Below, in pieces: positions 47,466 to 57,505 of a stretch of 64,000 nt of DNA. Position 1 is the first letter of the stretch, and each line of letters starts with the position of its first letter. This DNA is from Heterotrichella gracilis (taxonomy: Eukaryota; Sar; Xanthophyceae; Tribonematales; Xanthonemataceae). Location: positions 1-64,000 of the forward strand of contig JAULBX010008440.1 of the NCBI GenBank assembly GCA_032358255.1, written 5' to 3'. Made by a program: the position numbers and the translations under genes. The notes under the pieces were generated by a model that was not told the DNA's origin, did no database searches, and saw only the letters and a program-made list of their open reading frames with translations.

Positions 47466-50400
47466 ATGAGCAGGTTGGGACTGCCCGTTTGGGCCGTACT
47501 CTTCCTTGCAGCAGTAGCACTTCCTGGAGGTCTTGCACAAGAGTGCGGCGCGTCCTTGGTGTCAGATGGCCCAGGTGGGTTCCCCTTTTTGTCTGTACAA
47601 CTCACAGGTTGCTGGTCGGGCCCGGTCGTTTGAACCGCGAAGTCGGTCGGGTGATGTGGGCAACTGCCCAGGCGCGCTGTTTAAGCCTGTCCCTGTAGCC
47701 TGAAGCGTCTCGGAACTTCGTTTTCGGGTGTATCGCAAGGGGTTGTGGTTGTGCGTTGGGCGGCTGTGCAGGGAGAGTGGTTTCTTTTCCCAGAGGCATG
47801 ACTTGTCCCAACTGCGAACCGCACAACAGCCCATGTCTGTTTTTGAGCCCTTTTGGCTGTCAAGTCGGGTTGGTCGGACTAAGTCTCTTGCCCTCTGGCA
47901 TGCTGTCGGACAGTGAGCCTTGAGTCCTGCCCGTTTACCAGTTTGGCCATGAGTAATATGTAATATGGGCGATGGCTGCTTTTGGGAGTTGCCCGGTAGC
48001 TTTCAGCCAAATGGTGGTGGCGGCGTAAAAAGGTTTTTTCTTTGGACTCAGCGGTTGTCTAGACTGTGCACAATCGTTGTTTATCTACTGTCTGCCCTTG
48101 AGGACTGTTGTTGTGGGCTGTCCGGTGTTTGGGTTTGTTGTTGCTGTGCTGTTGACCTGTGAACATTAGTAATAGCGTTTGGGTGTAACTTGAGACCATG
48201 ACTGGTGGAGCCTCTTTTATGTTCGAAAGTAGCTCTTGGTGTCTTCCATCAGTATGTTTGGCTTCGGTGAGCCGCTGTCCCTCTTGGGTTGCAGCATCGT
48301 GGTCTTCATGTATTTGTGCATAGTTTGCATGCGAGGGGTAAGGTGTCTGGCATGGTATCCAGCTGCAATGTGTCAGTATGCTCCCGCCCACAACCTGCAA
48401 ACACTTCAGACTGTCCTTCAAGTCGTGAAATTTTGTTTGAGGCTTTGTATTTCGACGTATTTCCAATGTCCATTTACACAAATAGGAACTGTAGTCAAGG
48501 CCACCTTGCTGTGTCTGTTCACTTACGCCGACCTTCGCCCTGCTTGACGCGTCCACCTGTGCTGCAGAGTGCGAGGCCCTTGTGGATGCGCTGACGCCTG
48601 AGTATGGTTTCTATTACCTTGGCGAAGCTGCAGCTTACACAGGGCTGACTGCGGTGGTGAACAACGCTGACCTGGTGGGCACACTGCTGGCTCCTACCGA
48701 CGATGCCTTCGAGTCCCTGCTTGCAACTCTCGGCCTCCAAAATATCACAGACATCCCAAAGGACGTGCTGTGCGATATCTTGTCGTACCACCTTATCCCC
48801 GGCCAGGTACGCACCAAAAAGGGCAACCCAATCTGCACCGCATCTGCCCATGTCGCCGCCAGACTGTCTGGATGCCCAGTCTTTCATATTTGCCAGGCTG
48901 TGCATCCCTTGCCTTGCCTATGTTTATAAAGTCAATCCTCGCTGCAATCCATACTACCTGTTCTTCCACATTTTTCTTTGTACTGACTCTTCCTCGCTCT
49001 TGTCCCAGAGTATCACATATGATGAGATCCCCGATGAGGGTGGCATGACCAGTGCAAGTGCCCTTGGCGCCGGCTACAGCCTTACCTTTGACCATAGTGC
49101 CATGGGTGTGGCAGTCAATGGCGATCTGCCAGGCTGCCTGCTCAACTGCGATGCCACTGCCGTGGAGGAGCTGGCGCTGTGCAATATCACTGCACAAGTC
49201 ATCGAGACGGTACGCTTTATAGAGGATGCCGACTTGAATCTGCCAAATGAGTGATAATGCTGTGGAAGAGGGCATGTGGCCATTTGCAGACCTAGGCATG
49301 GCTGGTCAGTGGTGTTTGGGCCTATGTCAAGCTTGCAGCAGTTAATCGGGGTTTTGAGTGTTTGATGCCCATCTTTGCAGGTGCTCATCCCCGACACTGA
49401 AGCCGTGAGGAGCTGGAAGGCTGTGGAGGATTTCCTGCCCACGATCATGACATCACCTCCCCCTATGGTGATGGCACCTCCCATGGAGATGTTACCCCCA
49501 ATGGCAATGTCGTCACCCCCTATGGCGATGTCACCTCCCATGGCAATGTCGTCGCCCCCTATGGCAATGTCACCCCCTGCCACACCGCCACCCATGGACA
49601 TGATGCCCCCAGCATCACCAGAATCTCCACCCATGCAAAGTACCCCACCACCACGCCGTCGCCGCCGCCGCAGCCCACCACCTTCCAGGCCCCCTCGCCG
49701 CCTCCGGTCGTCTCCCCCACCAGCAACCCCACCACCAGGTGAGCTTTCCCGCCTGGGTTGACATGCACGCATGTACCTCCTAGTGTGCTGCTGTTGACAT
49801 GTAAAGCATTACAGCATGGCGCAACATGTGACAAACCTGAGGATTGAAATGGGCATAGCTACAATCACCCAACCTTGGTAAATAAGACCTACCATTTTTG
49901 AATATAATGGAATACAGCATCACCCGGCACTTCAATCCTCTGTGATTGTTGCTACTCTCCCTCAAATGGGATGAAATGGGCACTCTGTGTGTCAAAGCAG
50001 CCGCCATGTCCACTGTAGAGCAGCATCATGCTGGCGCCCGTGGTGGGTTATAATTTAAGACATTCGACAGAAACTTGTCTGCTGGCTTGGGTGCTTTGTG
50101 TGTTAGCTGACCGTCGGTACTTTTAGTCCTGAGCAAGTTTGACAAAGCGCTTTCTCAAGTTCATAGAAGAGTAGCTTTTGCGCCAAGAGCACCAACTCTT
50201 TCCTCCATTGGTGTTTACTCATTTTTTTACTGCAATTCGAGGTGTTACAGCCCAGGCTATTTGAGATTACCTACAGTTTGCTGTTTTCCCGCCCCTTCCT
50301 GCTGCCCCTCTTCCGTTTTCCCCCCTCCCCTCCCCTTTCCTTTGCCCCCCAGCTGTTTTTGCAGTGTGCCCACCCTGAATGGCACCGTGTTTACCCTGCA

Positions 50401-53400
50401 GGGTTTTGATGCCACTTTGATGGCAGCATTACGCATTTACACAACAGCCCACCCCCTCCCCTCCCCTAGCAATGACAAAGATCAGAGCCCATAAATGCCC
50501 GTCCTACACAGCAGCTGCCACTCCCTCAAATGCCAAGTATGGGTTCTATGATCTAGCGCCGTGCGTGGGCAGCATCAGGCTGGCCGTGTAACCTCTGGCC
50601 CCTGCAGCGGTACACCTACACACAGATGCCACCCGATGTATGCGCTGGTGGTGTTCAACAGTGCACATGGAGTGCAGTCAGTGGGTTGCTTTACACACTG
50701 GGCAGTCAGCTGCGCACTATATTGAAAGATGTGCTTTGTGCTCTTTTGCCCGCATAACTGTTTTGCTGATCGTATTTCCCCAGTATTTCTTGTTGGGCGT
50801 GTACTGCAGACTTGACTTGTGCCATTCATTATTTGACCTGACAGATCATGCTGACTGGTCCATGTTCAGCGAATTAAAGGCCTTTTCCTGTAGATTACTG
50901 CCTGCAATGCATGTGTTGCGGCCTGCCTGACTCGATGGCGTTAGCATCTTCTTCCAGCCCTGCACAGTGTCTGTTTGTTGTCAGTGCTGCATCATGACAG
51001 CTTTGCTCTGCCCAGGCTGCCTGGTACTACATTCTTTAGCCCGTGGAACATTCTCCACATTTATGATCATTTCTTACAGTTTGAACTGGATGCCAGGCTC
51101 TGTGGCATTGCCAACGCATTTTGTGGCAATGTGGGGAGTCCTTGCAAGCACTCATATGTGAGTGCTTTAAGATTTTAACCTAAAACACACACTGAGAAAA
51201 GGGGGAATAAACAAATTGTATGCATTGAATGTATACGGTGGGGTGGCTTGATAACCGCTTTCGGTTGCCTCTCGCCCAGCCTCACTTGACAACACGATGC
51301 CCTGCACCTGGTGACAGTCAATGACTGGTGGACTGCAGATGACTATGCTTATAAAATCAGCAGTCTGTCAGTTGACCGTTGAAAATATCATACTTATATT
51401 TTACAGTGTAGGTACCTAAAGATGTGGTAATAACTTATAGGTAACGTATTCAGCCTGAGGTTGGCCTGATCCAACCAACTAAGCCCTTGTGGCGGCGTTT
51501 TATTTAACAAAAAAATAAAACGCCGCCACCCATGGGTATTGACAACAGCCATGTAGACTGAGTTGGCCTCGAGCCTGTTGTAACAAATTGCATTACTCCA
51601 GCCTGAGTCGGTGTTTGTCAACATACAGGTCACCTTCACATGCTGGCAAAGCTTGCACCATTGTGGCCCATCTGTCCAGCAATACAGCCATGTCAGCAGT
51701 CATGCCTGAACGCTATGTACCATATTGTACTGCATTACTAACATATCCTGCCATGCACCATGATATACTACACATAGATGACAAGCTTGCAAGCTCATCA
51801 TTGCGTGTTGCCTTACAGTGGCCGCTCCAGCACCTGCACCCGCTGCGGCACCCGAGGTGTTGCTGCTGCCCCCTGCTCTTCCACCTAAGAGGAAGCGGTC
51901 TCCTCCACCCTCACCTGCACCCGAATCAGCACCCCCAACTGTGCCACCACCATCCTCGCCTCCGCCATCCAAGAGGACTTCTCCCCCTCCTGCTGGTCAT
52001 TACCTGCCCTTTCAACCATTGCTATAAACCTGTCACATGGCATAACAAACCTATCCTTTCCCGCTTGCAAATTCTAGGGGACAGCTGCACTTTCTGGATG
52101 TTTTACAGCATTATATTTGGATAAGGTTTTTCCACCTGCTGAATAGGTTTAGATAGATTTAATGTTGCTGCATTTTGGGTATTTGAAGACCATCCACATA
52201 CGCCATACTGCCCAAACGTTGGGGCCTACTCAAGACTCGGCAGGTTAACTCTGCCCTTTTTACTGCCTCCCTCCCTTCCAACGCAGTGGCTTCCTGCGTA
52301 CACTGTGAACCATGTTGCTTGCACTAGTTGGCGCGGCACCTGTCATGTTGTGCTCTTTCATCCCTTGTTGCATAATGCTACTGGCAGTAATGTAGTACTC
52401 AACTAGTTCCCCCCCTGCAGTGCCCGACACCAATGTGTCCATCAGCTCAGCCACACCCTGGGAGCCAGCCACAGCAGGAGGGTGGCGCCAGGGCAGGGCA
52501 ACGTTCTACGACGCACCACAGTATTACCAGGATGTGAGTGCACCAGGAGGAACAGGGAGGAATTTATATCCACATTGACAACCACCAGGGCAGTGAAAGC
52601 CCTGGTTAGCACGTACTTGCAACTCTGCATGCCATCTGTCTTTGCCAGGTGACACTGGTATGGGTGTGGGGCATTTGACACGGGTGCTTTCCCATTGCAA
52701 TGATCAGCGTTGGCTTGCTTGCAATCCTCTTTAAATAAACCCTTTCATTGCTGTGTTCATACTAGAAGCATGCTCATTTCTCTGCCATGATCTTCAGGCC
52801 ATCAAGCGCGGCGACGGCGCCTTTGGCACCATCAACTACGGCAGCTGCCAGTACTACAGCACGGGTACCTATGAGGGCCAGGTGTTCCCCAAGGAGGCTG
52901 TGGCTGCTCTGGCTGATGCAGCCCCCGACTACCCAGGTAAGGAAGGGAAGCATGTGGGCATGGGGAGGAATTGAAGTCAGGCAGAGAAACTGGTAGATAT
53001 GCAGCATGTGGTTGGGTCAAGCTTGGGATTAAGGTGGCAGATTCCAGCACTCTCCCCATCCGCATGCCAACCTTGTACATGCACTGCTGCAATCTTGCAT
53101 TCAGCAGTGCCCTTGAAGTTGCAACACACCGACCCACGCCCATAGCCCCACAGTGCGGGCACATAGACTGAGTCCTATGTGGCAGGATCCACAGCAATTA
53201 AAAGCTCACCATGCACTTGCTAGACACTGGTCAACTCCATGCTATCTCCCACAGGCAGCTGCGGGCGGTGCTACGAGGTGCGGTGCAAGCCCGGTCTGCT
53301 GCTGGCCAAGAACAACACCGCTGTGCCCCTGGACTCCCTGTTGGACATGGCAAAGATTGCACCAAAGACCAAGGACACATACGGCAGGTGGGTGGGGCGG

Positions 53401-55150
53401 TTGGGGTGCCACGGGCAAAGCCAGGCAGGGTATGCAGTGGGGATGTGACCATGAAGGGCATTTTGCATTGATGGTTTAACAGCATCAATTTTTGAGGTTG
53501 CCATGTATATAGTGGTGCAGGCTTTTTTTTTTTTTTTTTGGTACTATTCATTTGGGGTGGGCTCATCCAGCATGCCTGCCATGCATCCTCCCTCCATTAC
53601 CAACCCTTTGGGACGGCACTGACAATCCCCATCCCTACAGGTCCTACCCAGGAAACCCCACTGCTGCCGAGAACGAGTCCACAGTGAAATGCTGGGACAA
53701 GAGCGTGGTGGTGCACATCACCGATACATGCCCCTGCACTACCAACACACAGTGGTGCTGTGGCGACCAGTACCACTTTGACCTGTCCTTCTGGGCATTT
53801 GAGCAGCTTGCCCACCCACTGTATGGCGTGCAAATGGTGGAATTCGTAAGTGGCCTGATGACCCTGTCCACTCTCTACCGTAGGCTTCCTCAATTAGACA
53901 CACCACACTCTGCAATGCATTTCCATCTACAACCAATCATTTTGCTGCCTGCCTGTGCCAATTTGGTACCCAAACATCCGGTGTGAACAACTGCAATTAC
54001 AACTGCTGAATGTTGGTCATCCTGACCTCATGTCATCACTTACAAGCCAGCATCCCTATCAGATACAGTGTATTGGTATCAATTGATATGCGGCGTTGCA
54101 AATGACCACTTTGTGGAGTGGAGCTGAATCTGCCTTGTCTTCTGCAGCGCCCTGTGGATTGCGCATCAGAGAAGCCTCTTGACTTCTTGCCCGGCTTTGT
54201 CTCTGAGACCATCTACAAAAATGGTGTGGAGACTGGCTGGCAGTGGAACTGGTACAACCAGTACAAGGCTGTGTGGGCCCAGGATGGTGCAGGGCCAGAC
54301 GGCAGCGCAGCCATGTGTATGGGTCTGTCTGGGAGCCCAGCAGGTGGGCTCAACTTCATTTGCCGGGAGTGCTTCAAGGAGGGCTACCAGCCATTTGCAA
54401 AGGCCAAAACTGTCAAGTTCTGGATCCAATCCACGAGAGGTACGCTGGATAGACAATGTGCTTGCAGGCTGATTGCAGACTTTGAGCACTGATCAGTGGA
54501 CAACGGAAACCAGTGTAATTTTTCTTTAAAATACATGGTTGAAGAGTGTATCTTGCTCAAGGCACAGTGTCTCCTTTGAGCGCTTTTTGCTTGGGTATTT
54601 CCAACCCACACTTATTTCCTCTTGCAGGAGCAGACAGCGCAGGCGTCCCCAACCTGCAAATCGGCCTTTCCCAGCAGGAGGGTCAGAAGTACTGCTCGTT
54701 TTTCCCTCTCGATAAGTTCTCTCCTGTAGCTACCAAGCCTGGCGGCTGGAAGCAGTATGCCATCCCTCTGTCTGAGTTCGGGTACGTTACAAATCAAATT
54801 GGAAGGGACTGATTGTAACAGTACTGTGGTTGCTGGATGTGTGTTTATATACGTTGCAGACTGCATTGAGTTGCCATGTTGCAGAATATGTTGTGGGTTC
54901 TTATCATCTTGTATCTTATTTTCAAAGATCCTAACACTTGCCAACAATGTGTGGAATAACGCAAAGTAGTGTGCGTGAATAATTACACACGATTTGGATG
55001 GGATCATTGCACAACCAGACTCTTTCCTTGCTGTGCACTTGCAGGTGCGAGGGTATTGGTGGGTTGAAGGAGGTGGACTCACTCAACTTCCCCAACAGCC
55101 CTGGTGGGGACACGCAGTTCTGCCTTGACGATTTGCAGCTGGCTGCATGA
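47466..55150 (+). CDS. Secreted FAS1 / Pro-rich / expansin-like (DPBB) fusion protein
   Basis: Twelve exons, join(47466..47574,48568..48806,49009..49209,49381..49738,51819..51995,52421..52533,52798..52936,53255..53387,53641..53845,54148..54439,54628..54781,55045..55150), give 741 residues with every phase consistent, including across the 2.1-kb fourth intron. A signal peptide (WAVLFLAAVALPGGLAQ) leads into a fasciclin domain (about 38-205; LLAPTDDAFESLL, ILSYHLIPGQ), then a Pro/Met and Arg-rich linker (about 210-360). A double-psi beta-barrel resembling expansins and GH45 follows (about 380-555), with CGRCYEVRC, HITDTCPC (Asp518) and HFDLSFWAFEQLA (Asp536). The C-terminal 180 residues form a Cys-containing domain, perhaps carbohydrate-binding. 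FAS1 domains mediate adhesion and expansins loosen walls, so an extracellular-matrix role is likely. The gene could instead be two genes split in intron four, but both sides encode matching linker sequence. Confidence 0.8.
49451..49581 (+). repeat. Tandem SPPMAM coding repeats
   Basis: Within the fourth exon of the FAS1 fusion gene, a unit encoding SPPMAM or close variants is repeated about eight times (MAPPMEM, LPPMAM, SPPMAM). A run of six Arg codons and RS/PP-rich sequence follow shortly after. The Met-rich units are unlike the usual SPPPP linkers of algal wall proteins. Confidence 0.85.
51489..51529. repeat. Perfect 17-bp inverted repeat in an intron
   Basis: Arms 51489-51505 and 51513-51529 (GTGGCGGCGTTTTATTT and its complement), 7-nt A-rich loop, in the long fourth intron of the FAS1 fusion gene. 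Its arm ends in TTATTT, like the hairpin at 35363-35399. Confidence 0.95.
53523..53539 (+). repeat. T17 tract in an intron
   Basis: Seventeen consecutive T residues in the intron between 53387 and 53641. It may act as part of the polypyrimidine tract or mark a short retroposon tail; no duplication of flanks is seen. Confidence 0.9.
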
Positions 55151-56190
55151 GCTACTGCAGGGGATACTTGAAAGGCCACCACAAGGAGCGCATAGCCCCT
55201 TAGTGTGAGGCAGATACATCATGAGCCCCAAGATGTTGTTCGAGTGTTGAACAATGCAGTAGTGAGCACTGCATTAGCTTTCAAGGTTACGCAAGTGCAT
55301 CAGTGATGCAATACATACTATCCTTCCAGAGGAGTCTGCAGATTATCTCACCTGTTTGTTGGCACCCATGGCATTAAAGAATGGACCCTTCCACTGGCTG
55401 TACTGGACCAGGTCCTAATTGATTGATTCTTCCATTCATGATTTATCACACACATTTTCCAATGTACCGAATGAACCATCGGCCTGTGGTGTATTCTTGC
55501 CAACTGCCGCCTGTTGCAGCATGCTGCAATGCATGCTTAATATGTGATTTAGAGTTGTAACAAAATCTGATGTTACTTGTAGCCTTCAATTGTGCTGCCA
55601 GCGGTTTGTGTAAATGCATGCATTTATTGCTGCAAGCATAGTCATGTTAGTCATGTCATTGATGGCCCGCCCGTACCCTTAGGTTTTACCTTTGAAGGCG
55701 ACCTGCCATTTCATATCACCTCGAGAGGAGACTGGGGTGGACATGCATGATCTGACAAACGAAAATTAACCCCCTTACATTGCACCCTCCCACTCCCTTT
55801 CGCATATCAGTAGCCTCCTTCCCCTGAGGCCGACAAAATACCATGGCATGGGAGGTTGTAAGCCACTGGCCAGGAATATGTATCGTCTTGCCCGGGTTGC
55901 TAGTGTCAATCTCGTTGGACACAGCTCAAGAGATCCAGCGTTCCTTCGCAAATTGAAGTGGAAAGATCTTGCCGGCCCGGGGTAAGTCTGTAGCATGCGC
56001 ACACACGTACAATGTGACGTATTGCAGCCGCTGCGTATGACTTCGGCAAACTAAGTCACTGACTGGCAGCCAGAAGTCATATTGTCTGCTGAAGTTCACT
56101 GAAGGACTCGAATTCCTAATCAAGTAACGCAATGCCTGCGGGATAATGTTTACCAACACAAACGATGGAATAATCAGTAGCCCATTTAAG

Positions 56191-56218
56191 TGCCACATGT
56201 AAAATTTTACATGTGGCA
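56191..56218. repeat. 28-bp perfect palindrome
   Basis: TGCCACATGTAAAA followed directly by its reverse complement, with no loop. It lies about 100 bp upstream of the duplicated terminal exon. Confidence 0.95.
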
Positions 56219-56315
56219 GGGGAAGGAAGTTGAATTGTACTGACAGAGTGCACCGCCACAACCCCATATGAATTGAACAATAGATACATTTAGTTCCATG
56301 CTGTGTTTGGTTCAG

Positions 56316-56418
56316 GTGTGATGGCATTGGTGGCCTGAAGCAGGTAGATTCCCTCAACTTTCCAAACAACTCAGGGCAGGATCAGGAGTTCTGCCTGGAC
56401 GACGTGAAGCTGTTGTGA
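56316..56418 (+). CDS. Second copy of the last exon of the FAS1 fusion gene
   Basis: After a good acceptor (TTGGTTCAG), this 103-base segment encodes CDGIGGLKQVDSLNFPN and on to FCLDDVKLL, then a stop. The regular last exon (55045-55150) encodes CEGIGGLKEVDSLNFPN and FCLDDLQLAA. Both have the same acceptor phase (one base completing the GG of the preceding exon), similar length and their own stop. The copy is therefore usable as an alternative 3' terminal exon giving a different C-terminus. The region 55151-56315 between them shows no other coding match. It could also be the relic of a larger tandem duplication. Confidence 0.75.
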
Positions 56419-57505
56419 ATGCTGCAGCGCAGTGCGCACCAGAACCTGATCCAGCCACGTATGCCACAGTGAGGCTATGTGGCCATGGGGCTGCACCACA
56501 TTTTGCCAGTTGATGTTTTCTACCCAACAACCAATTGCACTGCCAGTCGCTGTCATGGCGCTGTCATTGAATGACTTACAAGCACGCAAAAGATGTCAAT
56601 CATTGGTGAATGATGTCAGTAAGCAACAGTTCGCCATGGTTTGATAAACCATTTTGAAGTGACGCTTTGTTTGCCATTCTGCAATATGGCGTGCGCATAT
56701 GTTTCCCAAGCGACTCTCAGACTCTGGATGCACCCAGCCCACCTAGGCAGTGGCAGTGTAAATATGGACGAACATGCTGTTTTGGGCGTGTATCTTCACA
56801 GCTGTCAGCTGTGGCTAGCCCGGTGGGTCACACACATCAGCACTGTGGCCTGGACACGGTCTCAGCCTGTTGTAATCTGCACCAGCCATATACACTGTAG
56901 TGTGCATGGGCTGCAGGGACCATATTACAGGACTGGCGTTCACATTTTCCAACTGAACATGTTACCATAACGCATCATGGTCGATGGAATGACAACAGAG
57001 CTGCCAATCGGACATCAAATGCGCTTGCCATGGAGGGTGCATGAAGCTGCCAGAATGAGCATACCTCTTTTGTGCAACTAGAAATCGTCATCGTCCCGCT
57101 CGAGGCTGGCCCTCGATGATCCCCCTGATGAAAACCCTTCGCAAGGGTTTGATTGCCATGGTCACTGATTCAGTGACCAGAACCTAGGCGGCCTGGAGAG
57201 TCGGTACACGCCTGGATCGGTTTGGATGGAAATTACATATTACCTTCCGAAGTGAGAAGTCTCTCAGACCCAATGATATAGGGTAGCAAGCTGCTGTACA
57301 TAGTTGTGTTTGCACGTTCAAAAGAGCGTGCGTTGTATCGTGCTGGCGCCATATTGCCTTGTGTTTCGCGCACAGTACCGTAACGGACCTCGCGCATCTC
57401 CACGCTCCACGCACCCACCATAGCAAACCCACAAGCGTAGACTTGTGCTGAATCTTTCCGTCTTCTCCTTGTGGCGTGTGCATTTATTAGTTGTAGACCA
57501 AGACC
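56419..57505. other. Intergenic region with two small hairpins
   Basis: No gene is seen between the duplicated exon and the FN3 gene. Two adjacent hairpins occur: AAACCCTT/AAGGGTTT at 57132-57150 (loop CGC) and TGGTCACTGA/TCAGTGACCA at 57159-57179 (loop T). They lie about 325 bp upstream of the FN3 gene start. Confidence 0.6.

Noticed and set aside
49739-51818. Possible separate gene or extra exons in the long FAS1-gene intron (for example near 50370-50490)
   Set aside because: Short frames only, no phase-compatible exon pair, and the flanking exons already join in frame.
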